Of a DNA stretch of 64,000 bases, positions 42,687-54,962 are shown in pieces. The translations under genes and the position numbers were made by a program. The notes under the pieces were generated by a model, which was given only the letters and a program-made list of their open reading frames with translations, was not told the origin of the DNA and did not search any database. The DNA comes from Arabidopsis thaliana. Taxonomy: Eukaryota > Streptophyta > Magnoliopsida > Brassicales > Brassicaceae. The number at the start of each line of letters is the position of its first letter. Position 1 is the first letter of the stretch. The stretch spans positions 13,271,835-13,335,834 of the forward strand of contig NC_003076.8 in the NCBI RefSeq assembly GCF_000001735.4. The letters are read 5' to 3'.

Positions 42687-43328
42687 ATCCCCCACATGAA
42701 TAGAAATAAGTCTAAACATATGACGATTTTACTAATCCTAAGGACTGACCCAACTAGCTAGACTAGACAGACCTTCGAGAGTATAAACGAAAACTAACTG
42801 TATCTGAGTTGGTGGCGTTTTTCAGCTTTGAACCTACTCATTATTAGTATCTGTCGAGTTTACTCGGCCAGATGGTGAACATGATGTCTTGAACCATCCG
42901 GAGTTTGATGCAAACTTAGACAGCAGGTATAACACAACTTCATTTTCTCATAGAACGAGGTTCTCTGTTTTTGTTCATTGTGGCCTTGAACATGCCTGGT
43001 TAATCATGAGGGAACTTGGAGAGTATAGCCTCACATATTCTCCTAGAAACGGCCCCATTTCACACTCACAAAGTGATTTACTAGCTGCTTGTATTTAAAA
43101 AAAATATCCAGTAAATACTTCACATATCTTACAAAGCTAGGTTCAAATCATTAAAAGCAAATGCTTAACCTTTACACATACAGGAAGCATTGTACATCAT
43201 TTTAGGAACTAGGAAGAGATAACAGTCTCTCAGTGCTTTTAACAGTTTTAGTTTGATTTAGTTTTCCCTTTGAACCTATGTCATGGGATCTCCAATCTTT
43301 GTAGGTGGGGTTATCATCAAACTTTCTC

Positions 43329-44711
43329 TTAGGTGGTAGGCTTTAAACCCATTCCTCTTGATGATCTTGCAACTTTATTTCGATTCAAACCTTTTGTAAA
43401 TGGATCCGCTAGGTTGTCAGCTGCCTTGATGTAATCGATCGTGACTACTCCAGTTGAGATAAGTTGTCGAATGGTTTTATGTCGTCGTCTGATGTGACGA
43501 GATTGGCTATCACAATGTACACATATTGCAGGCACAGGTTTCCCCCACATGGGAATGTCTTCCAAGAAATTACGAAGCCACAATGTACACGTATTGCAGG
43601 CACAGGTTTCCCCCACATGGGAATGTCTTCCAAGAAATTACGAAGCCATTCAGCTTCCGCTGCAGTTGTATCCAATGCTATGAATTCCGATTCCATAGTT
43701 GATTTGGCTGCCACAGTTTGGTTGCTAGATTTCCAGGATACTCCTGCACCTCCAAGTGTAAAGATGTATCCACTTGTGGACTTAGAGTTGTTGGAATCTG
43801 CGATCCAGTTGGCATCACTGTAACCTTCCAAAAATGCGGGTTCTTTACCATAGTGCAAGCCATGGTCTTTGGTATAACATAGGTAGTTCAAAGCTCTAGT
43901 TATAGCCTTCCAATGCTTATGTCCTGGATTGCTTGTGTAGCGACTAAGTACATTTATAGAGTGCGCTAAATCTGGTCTTGTACTGTTTGTCAAGTACATT
44001 AAACTGTCAATTACTCTTGCATATTCCACCTGTTGCACAGGTTCACCAGAGTTTTTGGTCAAGTGAAGTTGAGGATCTACTGGAGTTTTTGCAGTCCCAT
44101 TAGAATAATGCTTGAAACGATCAAGTATCTTCTCAGCATAATGGGTTTGAGACAAGGTAATGCCTTCATCAGTTCTAATGATTTTTATACCCAAAATAAC
44201 ATCTGCTATACCCATGTCTTTCATTTCAAAATATCTTTTGAGCATGTTTTTAGTTTGATTTATGATATCTGTGTTGCTCCCGAAGATGAGCATATCGTCT
44301 ACATATAAACATAACAAAATGTACCCCGTTGGAGTAATTTGGAAATATATGCATTTGTCACATTCATTAATGGTAAAACCATTAGACATTATAACACTGT
44401 CAAACTTCTCATGCCACTACTTAGGAGCCTGTTTGAGTCTGTATAGTGACTTCACAAGTTTACACACTTTGTGTTCTTGTCCTGGAATAACAAACTCTTC
44501 AGGTTGTTTCATGTAGATTTCCTCTTCCGAATCTCCATGCAAGAAAGCTATTTTTACATCCTACATCCATTTGATGTATTTCAAGATCTCGTAAGGCTGC
44601 AATACCTATGAGCATCCTGATTGAAGTTATTCTCGTTACCGGAGAATAGGTATCAAAGAAATCTAAACCTTCTTTTTGTCGAAATCCTTGTACCACAAGC
44701 CAGCCTTGTAC
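43329..44711 (-). pseudogene. Copia reverse transcriptase and RNase H, broken
   Basis: RT entry FRQKEGLDFFDTYSPVTR near 44,680, then a frame change at about 44,565, a stop near 44,418, then catalytic [11 protein letters not shown] (about 44,300) and [11 protein letters not shown]. RNase H region: [42 protein letters not shown] 68-bp tandem duplication at 43,511-43,646 breaks the frame at the end of RNase H. Clear family, not functional. Confidence 0.85.
43511..43646. repeat. 68-bp tandem duplication in copia RNase H
   Basis: CACAATGTACAC begins at 43,511 and 43,579; the 68-bp unit is not a multiple of three and shifts the frame. Confidence 0.9.
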
Positions 44712-45404
44712 CTATCAATATCACCATTTGTTTTCCTTTTAATAGTGAAAATCCATTTACTCCCCAATGGTTTAGAACCTTGGGTAGATCTGCTATCTCA
44801 TAAGTATGATGTTTCAAGATAGAGTCTATTTCATTATTGACTGCTTCCTTCCAAAAAGGTGCATCACGGGTAGACATGGCTTCTGAATAAGTTCTTGGTA
44901 CGTTTTCAGCTAAAAACGCCATCAAGAAATCATCACCGAAAGATTTCTCTTTGCGAGCTCTTTTGCTCCGCCTAGGTTGTTCTTCAGGTTCATGTTTTGT
45001 TTCTTCAACAGTAATAGTGGCTTTCAAGGTTGCTGCATCTCGTTGATCACGAGTTCGTTTTTGAGTTTTCCTACAAGGAAAAATATCTTCAAAAAAACGA
45101 TGCATTCTTTGATTCTATAACTGTATTTTCATGGATATCTGGAATATCCGATTTATAAACAAGAAATCGATAAGCACTGCTGTTGTGCGCATATCCGATG
45201 AAGATATAGTCTATAGTCTTAGGCCCAATTGTGACCTTTTTGGGAGGTGGTACAGCCACTTTTGTTAGACACCCCCACACTTTTAGGTATTTGTACGAGG
45301 GTACTGTACCTTTCCAAAGTTAATGTGGTGACTTTGCAGTCACCTTATGTGGTATCCTATTAAGGATGTAGTTAGTGGTAAGCAAAGTTTTCCCCCACAT
45401 GTTC
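44640..45404 (-). pseudogene. Copia integrase C-terminal and linker region
   Basis: Downstream half of integrase after the Athila-like insertion: NMWGKTLLTTNYILNR at the junction, then WGCLTKVAVPPPKK, IDYIFIGYAHNSSAYRFLV (the usual copia integrase tail), and the linker with RRSKRARKEKSFG. Stops near 45,320 and shifts at about 45,100 break it. Confidence 0.8.
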
Positions 45405-45409
45405 TGGGT

Positions 45410-47161
45410 TGATAATAGGTTTTTAGTCAATTATCCTAAAACACCAATCATGTCGTTGTAGTATTTTAGGTATCAATCCAAATGGGTGTGATGCTAACAA
45501 TCAAGATGTGATCAGAAGTCACTAAGTCAAGCCAAGCAATAACAGATTTTGGTGTGTCCTAGCAGTCCTAAGTGAACATGCAGAAAACAGAAAATCAAGT
45601 AGAAACAATAAAACACTCGACCAACACAGCTCGATGCAGCTCAACACAGGGTGTGGTCGAGTGACAGGTCGAGTAACGGACAGAAAATGTAACAGGGATA
45701 CTTGACTGCAGAGTCTGTTGCCAGATAACTGGGTGGTCGAGTATCAGGTCGAGTAACAGCAAAGAATTGCAGGGACTAAGCAACAGATGACAAGATGCAG
45801 TAAACAACGGTAGAGTAAAAAATAAAATTAATCAGATAAAGAATTCTCGAGGATGGGGTAATTGAGTAGTTTTGTTTCCTCAGTTTACAGGTGATTGACA
45901 TGGCTCAATAAATTATCCCTACACAACAAGTTCATTAACCAAATCTAAGTACCACCGCAACAGAGACCCTCAAGTTAACCTAGTCCCAGACTCAATCACC
46001 ATTGACGAGAGCTAACCTAACAGGCATTACGAATCAACAAGTTAAAGGCAAAACGCTCCCTGCAACCAATACTTTGGTACAGGGACACGAATCTCTGGAA
46101 TTAGTTGTTTAAACATTTCATCGAACACCTTTTGGGCGCGGAAATGTCTGGGCTCAAATTCTGGTTGATCAGAAAGCAATAGGCATTAAGAACAACTAAT
46201 CCAGAAGGGATCTATCAATCAAACTCAACCACCTAGCATACTGAGAATTCTAAACTACTCTAATCCATCCTCAGAAACCTATTCACTACTGAGACATCAT
46301 TGAAGAAAACATAAACGTTGAATGGAGTGAAAACATGATAACAACAATGTAATAGCAAGGTGATAACAGGATGAACAACAGTAAACGAAATCAAGAACAA
46401 ATACCGAATATTTAATACTGAATAGATAAAGAGAAATCCGGATTACAAAAGGTCAAGAACACAGTGTCTGCGAAATAAAACTTAGAAAAAACTTGTTCTC
46501 GAAAATGTAAAGTACGTGCTACTTATAGCAAAAATATTCCGAAACCCTAATACTCAAAACGACGCAGTATTGAGACGGATTAAGAACTGTACTCGACCCA
46601 GGTGGTCGAGTGAGAGGTCGAGTGATAAGCTAGAATCTTCTTTTTTTCCTTGTGCTCGAGTGTCTGGTTGAGTGCGGAATGGAGAAGACTCTGAAGCTCG
46701 ACATCGAGTATGTAGTCGAGTGGTGGTGATGGTGATACTCGACTTCCAGGTAGAGTCGTGTGATCAAGTGATGGTCAGGTGGTGGAGGTGAAGACACTCG
46801 ACCTGGGGGTCGAGTGAAGTGATCGAGTGACTCTCGTGGGGTACTCGGCCAGGGGGTCGAGTGATGAGGTGAAGTGGTGAAATCCTATACTCGACCAGGT
46901 GGTCGAGTGGTGTGTTGAGGTCGTGAAGCGTCTACTCGACCTGAGGTCGAGTGGTTTGGCATGATCAGGTCCGCTTCTTCCAATTAGTTCTTCAACAGCT
47001 CCGAATCACTTGAAAACAACACAAATATGCCACATGCATGCAAAACTATCCTAAACATGCAAAGTGATGACAAATGATGAGAAATGGTATAAAATAGTGA
47101 TGATATGGTGCTAAAGTGATGACAAATGGATGCTTAAAACATGCAAAATACACACTTATCA
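45410..47161 (-). repeat. 3' LTR of Athila-like element 2
   Basis: 1752 bp. 46,590-46,960 has back-to-back CTCGACC..GGTCGAGT pairs. Very similar to 54,963-56,706 and, over its last 550 bases, to 140-676. Confidence 0.9.
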
Positions 47162-47175
47162 ACTCCCCCAAACTT

Positions 47176-48803
47176 AGTCTTTGCTTGCCCTCAAGCAAAC
47201 AATTAAGAACAAGCTAGAGGTGAGGTTTGAAATCGGGGACTCAGAGCCAAAGCACTAGATAAACCAAATGAAATCAATGTCCAAGTTGATAGTTCTAAGC
47301 TGCGATATGATCGAATTCTACTGAAAAACTTTAGCCATGCCTTACTATCAATCAATCCGACTCATATGCTCGACCTACACATGTTTTCAAATCTACCAAT
47401 CCCTTTAACATTCATTAGTTCTGGAACGTGAATCAAGCAATGCATCATCAATGAACTCATTTGGCTAAGGTAAAAGGTCAAGAGACAAAGATGGTCCCTT
47501 ACAGAATAGGCTTCAGTAACAGGGGATCTCTCAAAAAATGATTAAGCTTTAGTAGAATGCTAAAGGTAAGTCCCAAGCTATGCATGCAGAGATAAAATCC
47601 CATCTACCTAGAGTATATCAGATGAAGCTTTAATGGTAATCCCATCTCCAATCCCAGTATAAGAACTTACCTCTACCCTTTGCATTCATGAATCCTTTAA
47701 GCCCTTTTTCTAATCATTCTTTTCTTTTCTCTTAACTCTAGGAAAAGCTTTCTCAACACTTTGATACATCTAGCGGATTTGGATTTCTTTAACAACTAAG
47801 GTTCCTGTTTTTAACATTTTAAAACCGAGGGCTTTTGCCCATCTTCAATAGCTAACAAGAACTCTTTCTTTTTTTTACAAATCCCAAAACCTTTACTAGA
47901 CTTTTTCTGCTTCTTTAGCTTACTTCACCTAGAGTCTTTTACCTTTTCTCATCAATGAATCAACCCCTTTTTTTTCTTTTAAACACATCCCAACCTAAAG
48001 TATAAGCGCCCACCCAGTCCTATCTAGTCCAAAAAATGCGAACTAGAACTACATGAGACACTATCTCTGTCGTTACGAACCTAACACTTTTTACCAAGCT
48101 GAATCGGAATAAGACCTCACAAACCCTCACGAGTGATATAAGGCTTGAAAAAAAGTCTAGGTTTGGGTTCGGGTTAACTGCTCTAATAAGGAGAGTCAGC
48201 TACTTGGATTAACAAGAGTGATCAAAATGAATAAGAAAATCCAAGTATTTTAGGGTATCCATGAGTTCAAATTTGATGCAGACATGATAATTAAAGATCA
48301 AATTCAGGTTCAAATTGATAGGGAATGGTATCAGATCATGACAGTGTGGTCGAGTAGAGCAATCTAGGCATGGTTCAGTTTTCTTTCAAATTCATTCACT
48401 ACGCAACACACAACTAACAACGAGGGCACTGAGTTAATCCGGTGAACCAAAATGCTTACAAGGCTATCTCATCATTATCCCCTATGCATATGCAACAATC
48501 CTAAATGAAACACTCTAGACTTGATCCTAAATGTAATGCAACTACATGAACACTCTTTTTTTGTGAAATCATTTTCTGAAATTTTTAATTTTTTTTTGGT
48601 TTTTCTATGCCTTAGATGAATGCAGACTTAAAAATATATACAATGCAACATACTTCCTGAGCCCTCCCCCAAACTTAAATCACACAGTCCACTGTGTGAA
48701 TAAACTTGGAAGAGAGTACTCAGGACAAATCCAATCACTGAAACAAAATAAAGAACAAATCACAAGAGATGATATAATATAATGGTGAAGTGAGGCGCTT
48801 ACC
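47176..48803. other. 3' untranslated interior of element 2
   Basis: Non-coding counterpart of 34,509-36,290 in element 1, on the other strand. The frame extending to 48,680 antisense to the ORF-1 end is not a gene. Confidence 0.65.
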
Positions 48804-50676
48804 TCAGTCGAATAATGAACGAAGTTGGTAGTCAATGGCTGCCTGTGATTGCTCCCAAGCCATAGACGAACCGCCATGTTCCGTATCAGCTCCAGCATGT
48901 GGGTACTCGATCTCATCAGCTCTGTGGCGGCCAGCACCGCTCTGAGGATACTCGACCTCTCTTCTTCTATTGCGGCCAGCACCGCGGTCGCGTAAACTAC
49001 GAGACTGCAGAAGTCGTCTGCTCCTGCTGCTAGATCGAGTGAGTGTCGTTCTCCTATTCTTCCTAGATTCACGAGGCTCGAATGATGAATGCCTCGCAGG
49101 GACATGCAGAATCTTCTGCTCTCTAGGCTCGGGCGCGTCATATCTCCTCGAAGGCATGTCCTGAGGGAGCTGTCATTGCGGAATAGTTGTAGTGGAAGAG
49201 GAGCAGCTGATCTTGTCCTTCAGAAACTTGATAGCCCTGAGGCACTTGGCGAGTAACTTATCCTGTTTCTTGCACCACTTCTGCAGCTTGCTGTTGTTCC
49301 TGTGAGCTTCGCTCAAACTCTTGCTTTTCCTCGCTGGAGGTATATGCTCACTGAAATGATACATGCTCGTGTCAAACTCCGCCTCATCTATATCATATGT
49401 CTCATCAACATCTTCTATTGTAGCTCCTTCGGTGTGACTAATCTCCTCAGTTGGCGGACTGCCCTCGAAATAAAGATCTTCAAGCGCAGGCTTGAAGTCA
49501 ATGTTCCTGCCCTCGAGAATCCTAGTAGCGTAAATGCAGGGGAAAAGAATGTTGGCGATTCTAATCGATGAATGCTCGAACCTGTAGCGGTGAAAGTCGC
49601 CAACCATGTCAAACTCAGAGAACTCACATCGGCGCAAGTGATCCAAGTCCATCATTCTCGGTGCTAACCCTACTTCCTTGAGCGGAACTCCACAAACTTT
49701 CAGAATTGGCGTCACAACGCCACCCACGCATAGTGCTCCTCTTACCTTCTTCTTGCCGTTTGTCAGCGCCCACTTCATGTACCCACACAGATGGATCAAC
49801 AGAGGCATTACTGGTGGTGAGTCGTTAAGATCTCCTCTCAGGACATTCTTTCCTTTTGTAAGGCGGAGAATCCCTATAAGCGCTGAATCTATCATCTTCA
49901 TGTCTGTGTTAGACACGGTGCCTGTAGACTCCCTGGAGTAAAAAACATTGGCAACCGAGCGCTGAAAGTAGCGAATCACAGGACTCCGGATTTGGTTGCT
50001 CTTGGACCGCGTCGAGTTTAGCGGTAGATTGTTCCCAATAGTAGCCCACAAATCCTTAAGCTCTTCCCTGTCAAACCTGGGGTTGGTTCCCTTTCCACTA
50101 GGGAAACCAAACAGTTCTTCCAATTTCTTGATCTAAATCTGGTACCGCTGTTCATCCACTAAGAACGTCAAGAAGCCTAACCCCATGGTATCCAGCTCAA
50201 AGTCTGTGAGTCCCTCATACATTTCCACTTGCAGTGTGGAAAGAAACTCGATTGTCTCCTCCTTATCAGATGACACTTCTCGAACAGATGCTGCACGTCC
50301 TCCAGTAACCCCAACTGGGCTAAAGTCTCATATCAGGGATACCTCGTTCCCCAGAAGTCATTCATCTCAAAGAATCTGATATACTCCTCCACTGTAACCT
50401 CGTCGGATTTGTTCAGTAGCTTCGTCTCCTTGCGCCATGACTCTGGCTCATACTCAGTTTTGATATCCTCATCAATCAGCTCATATCTACTCGACATCGC
50501 CCTCTTTCCTCTAGCGATTTCAGCTCTTCTTTGATTACGTCGAGCTGCAGAGCGTTCAAATTCATCCCTATAGCTCTCGTAAACATGTTGCTCTCACTCC
50601 GGTCTAGTGGACCAGGACTTAGCTTCATCCACATTATAATCAGGGTCCATAGAGGATTTTCCACTGTAGTTACTCA
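48804..50676 (-). pseudogene. ATHILA ORF-1-type gene, element 2
   Basis: Long frame 50,123-49,173 (MEELFGFPSGKGTNPRFDRE..., GILRLTKGKNVLRGDL, MPLLIHLCGYMKW, LDHLRRCEFSEFDMVG, PCIYATRILEGRNIDF) is typical of the ATHILA ORF-1 family (Pfam ATHILA). Upstream, broken frames from about 50,676 (MSNYSGKSSMDPDYNVDEAK) supply the N-terminus; downstream, after an in-frame TGA at 49,175-49,173, an Arg/Ser-rich tail continues to 48,804. Function unknown; position equals that of env-like genes. At least three lesions. Confidence 0.75.
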
Positions 50677-50723
50677 TGATGAAACCTAAAAACAGACGAA
50701 ACTCAAAGATAAACGTTAATATG

Positions 50724-52095
50724 TTAGTAATAGCAAAACCAAAAACACAATCTAAACCAGCGTACCGGTCGAGTAAACCGGTTGAGTGAAACTGTCGGTT
50801 TTGACTTTTTTTTTCTTTTTTTTTTTACTTTGAGAGTTGTTGGTCGAGTGTATGGTGAACAAGAGCGGGTGTGGAGATGGTAGCACCGTGGTCGAGTGTT
50901 GAATGTGTAGAGGGAAACGCGGTCGAGTGGCGGTGGTTGAGCTTCACTCTTCTTCTCTTTGACAATCGAGTGAGCTTTTAAATGGCAATGGTGGAGCGAG
51001 ACGCACGGTGGTCGAGTAAGGGAGATGATGAAGATGGTGAGGAGAGATCGAGTGACTATGAGTGGCAAGAGAGACGAGGTCGAGTTTGGTTGCTGAATCG
51101 AGTGAACTGGTGATGAGTGAGAGGTGATGACAAGCTTTCGTGGGGGATGAGAGCAGCGGTGTTGGAAACGATGAAGAGATGAGGAGCTTGAAGGTGATAA
51201 GTGTTCAGCGGTCGAGTATGTCAAGCTTTAATGGAGGAGAAAACGATTTGATTGGTTGATGGTGAAGGTGGTCGAGTGGTTAAGAGCTAGAAGTGGTGAA
51301 GCCGGCTTGGTGGTAGAGGTCGAGTGAGTGAAATGGAGAGCTCGAGTTGTTTCCTTGGAGAGAGGGAGCAGGCGGTGACGATGGAGAGGCGGTGAGAAGC
51401 GGCGAGCTCGAGTGATATCGCGAGGTCGAGTATGTTGAGAGATGGCGATGAGAGCGATGAAGCCGAGTAAGTGAGAGAGCGGGCGGTGGTCGAGTGAGAG
51501 TTGTGAGGGAAAGCGATGGCGGCTTGTTGTGTCTTTTGGATGCAAGAATGAGAAGAAGAGGTCGAATATATGAAGAGAGAAAGTGATGGGGTCGAGTGGT
51601 GATGGATGGATGATGATGGCGTTGAAGACAAGTGATGGAGAGAAGAAGGGGATAGATTTCGTTATCACCTTGTAGGGAGCGTGGGAGACATGGCAGCAGC
51701 AGTGGGTCCCTCATCTGTCTCTTTGTTTTGAATCATTACTCTATCTTCACTAGGAAAATCTCAGGAAATCCTACAATCATCTCTAAACTTAATGAACTCT
51801 CTGTAAGACTCTGTAGCTTCTGTTGGTCGAGTAAAATGATGATTTAAATTTTTTTGAGTTTTTAAACATCACTCATACTCGACCAATGTACTCGATCTCT
51901 AGGCCATAAGTAGAGTAAAAGTTTTGAATTTTTACTCTACCTTCACGTTATTCTTTTTTTTTTTTCCTGAGAACCACAAACACAACTAAAACAAATCAAA
52001 AATAACAAGAAAGTAAAAATTATTTACAAGGATAATCATGGGACTTCCTCCCAAGGGAGCTTGTTTAAAGTCTCTAGCTTGACTCCTCACACTTA
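50724..52095. other. TCGAGT-rich non-coding interior of element 2
   Basis: About thirty GTCGAGT/ATCGAGT words occur between 50,765 and 51,600 in purine/GTG-rich sequence, where a pol gene would be expected. The Ser/Pro/His-rich reverse frames here are made by the repeat. Confidence 0.65.
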
Positions 52096-53485
52096 TCAAG
52101 AAGAAAGTGAATGATAGAGAGGGTCTGCATAATCCTCTCTGATATCATCATCATACTCAACGTCTTCCCTAGAGAGGTCTCCAGCAGAATACTTAATTCT
52201 CATTTCTTCAAAATAAGCTTCTTTCTCTTCTGGAGGGTAATCTGTCTCTTCAGACCATCTTGAAGTGAACTTTTTTCTCGGGATAGTGTTAATCCCGCCT
52301 TTAGGTTGAGTTTCCTTCTGCATCTGATTCAGCTTACTCCTAAGTTCCTCAACAGAGTGAGCTAGCCTCTCTATAGTTTCTTTTTGCTTATCAGACCTCT
52401 TTTTAAGCTTTTTTTATTTTCTCAGTCTCATACCCTTCTCCTGGGATCACTCTATAGTCTTTAGAGGTTTTTTCATCTTCTGTTGACTCTTGTGGAATTT
52501 TGTTGATGTCAAACTGCAACTTGTTGTGCTTTCCAAGGTTGAGACTTATTTTCCCTTCCCTGACATCTACCACGTCTCCCACTGAAGCTAAGAAGGGTCT
52601 TCCCAGGATTAAGGGATCCTTATGCTCAACTTCCATATCCAGCACCACGAAGTTTGTAGGGACTTCTACTCCATTAATCATGACTGGTAGATCTTTCAGC
52701 ATGCCGAAGGGTTTTCTGTAAGACCTATCTGCAAGGATCAAAGTCAGGTCACAAGGTTTATACTGAATAAACTCTAACCTTCTTGCAACAGAGAGTGGCA
52801 TTAAGCTGACAAAGGCTCCGAGATCGCAAAGACAATCGCTAAAAGCTAATTCCCCAATGGAACATGGTAGAGTGAAAGATCCAGGATCTTCTAAGTTTTT
52901 TTGAACAATCCTCTTATCAGCAGCTCGAGATGGAGTGGCATCACTTTCATCATCTAAATCTTGATACATATTGATCCTTTCCAGTATCAAATTTCTCACA
53001 TCTTTGTGAGGATCATGAATCAGGTAGAGAACTTCCATCAGTGGCATCACTGCTTCAATCTCGTCCAGCTGCTTTGTTGCAGCAGACTTGTATCTCTCCA
53101 TCCACGCTTTCCTGAATGTCCACGGAAGAGCACGTGAGGGTAATGGAGTAGGTTTGAATCGTTTCACTATTCTCTTGATAGTGGCGGCCTTCTCTTCCGA
53201 GGTGGATTGAATGAGATGGCGAAAACCATCAGAATGGTTGAATTCAACAACAGAGACTTCAATCTGAGTAGAAGCCTCCCCTTCTTGAACATCATTGTCC
53301 CCAATGATTAAATCAGGGACATGTCGAGTTGGTAGCTCTCGATCATGGCAGATGGTGATGGCGTGAGCAGTTGCATACTCCTTTGGATTCTGTATTGACT
53401 TCCCAGGAAGTCCTGTAACTTTAGGTGCAGAGGTAGATGCTGATTGGCCTTCTAAGTATCTGACTTTGGTATTCAATGCCTCCAT
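52096..53485 (-). pseudogene. Gag C-terminus and aspartic protease, element 2
   Basis: Frame 53,485-52,403: gag C-terminal part ([19 protein letters not shown]), a linker ([16 protein letters not shown]), then retropepsin with [26 protein letters not shown], and [14 protein letters not shown]. The D-L-G-A active site is intact here, unlike in element 1. After the stop a charged tail in another frame (52,323-52,096) is the same as in element 1. No reverse transcriptase follows. Confidence 0.8.
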
Positions 53486-53499
53486 TTTGGCATTCAGGT

Positions 53500-54817
53500 C
53501 AGCTTATGGTGCAATTCAGATAATTTCTTAGCAATTTCCATCGAGTTAGATGCTTGTCCCTGTAGCAGATGTTGTACCATGTGTTTCATTTCAGCATCAG
53601 GAGCAGCAGGACCTTGGTTTTGCTGAGGTGCAAACCCAGGTGGTGGTGGTTGCTGGTAGTTCCCCTGAAATTGTTGCTTGGGAACGAAACCTTGGTTGTA
53701 GGGAACAAAAGGTTTGTTCTGACCTTGTTGTTGCTGTGGAGGATATACTTGGTCTTGTGGATTAGCAACGTTGGTGCTGCGGTAGGAGAGGTTGGGGTTG
53801 TTGGTTTTGAAGTTGTTATACCCTTTGTAGCCACTCTGGTTGTTGTTGATGTAGCTGACCTCTTCTAACTGGTTATCCTCCCCATCTTAGACTTGATATT
53901 GCTCGTCATCAACAAGGAAGTGCACATGCTTCTGCTGGCTAAGAAGAATCATGTCTAGCTTGTCATTCAGCGCTTTGATCTCCTTCCTGTGTTTGTCATC
54001 AGAGTCAGTTGTGCTTCTGACGGTCCTATCGCAGTCGTCGTTGTAATTACCATCTGATTGAGCAAGGTTCTCAACCAATTCCCAGCCTTCTTCAACATCT
54101 TTGTTCTGGAAATTCCCATTGCTGGCGGTATCCAGAAGCATTCTGATGCGTTGTAAAACTCCTCTATAATGAGTGCTGAGCAGAGAGGCATTAGTGAAGC
54201 CATGATGAGGGCATTGGTTGGTATAACCCTTAAAACACTCTCATGCTTCACAGAAGCTTTCACCAGCTTTCTGTAAAAAGCCGGAGATCTCATTTCTGAG
54301 TCTTGCAGTTCTGGCGTTGGAGAAGAACTTTGATAGAAAAGCCTTCTTGCAATCATCCCAGGTGGTGATTGAGTCATGGAGCAGATTCTTCTCCCAGATG
54401 TGTGCTTTGTCGCCCAAGGAGAATGGAAACAAACGGAGCTTGAATCCGTTTTCACTGACACCATTGATTTTTGTTAGGTTGTAGAGCCTATCGAATTCAT
54501 CAAGGTGGTCGAGTGGATCCTCCATTGGCAAACCAGAGAATTTGTTTCCCTGAATCATCGAGATGAGACCACTCTTAATCTTGAAGTTGTTGTTCTGGAT
54601 AGCAGGAGGTGCAATTCCTTTCTTCTAACGATGGTCCCTTGGTGCATCTCCAGCACCAATGTTGACATGGCCATTTTGTTGATTCTTTTCGTCAGTCATC
54701 GAGTGGTTGTTGGGGCAAAAGGTTGACTATGTTTCTCCTTTCTCTGAGTTCGCGAGCTATGCGGTCGATGTTATCGTTGAAAAGGAGGTTCTGATTGCCT
54801 GTTGATCGAGTTTGCAT
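53500..54817 (-). pseudogene. Athila-like gag, element 2
   Basis: Starts [18 protein letters not shown] at 54,817; core [18 protein letters not shown] (54,558) to [10 protein letters not shown]; then the [11 protein letters not shown] block (54,141) and a Gln/Asn-rich region in a shifted frame. Stops near 54,690 and 54,240 and shifts near 53,880 interrupt it. Confidence 0.8.
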
Positions 54818-54946
54818 ACAGCAGAGGTGTACCTAGATCAAAAAGACAACAAGAAAAACACACAGTTAGCAACCGATTTGAAAATTGAAAAAGAACTTGA
54901 TCTAAGCAAGTTTGAAATCTCAAATGTAACACACAAACACCCAATT

Positions 54947-54960
54947 GGCAACGGCGCCAA
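54947..54960 (-). other. Primer binding site of element 2, tRNA-Asp type
   Basis: Reads TGGCGCCGTTGCCA on the minus strand three bases inside the 5' LTR, the standard Athila site. Confidence 0.85.
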
Positions 54961-54962
54961 AT

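Noticed and set aside
51228-51714. Several overlapping Ser/Pro/His-rich reverse-strand frames
   Set aside because: Produced by the TCGAGT-rich spacer in all frames; no domain.
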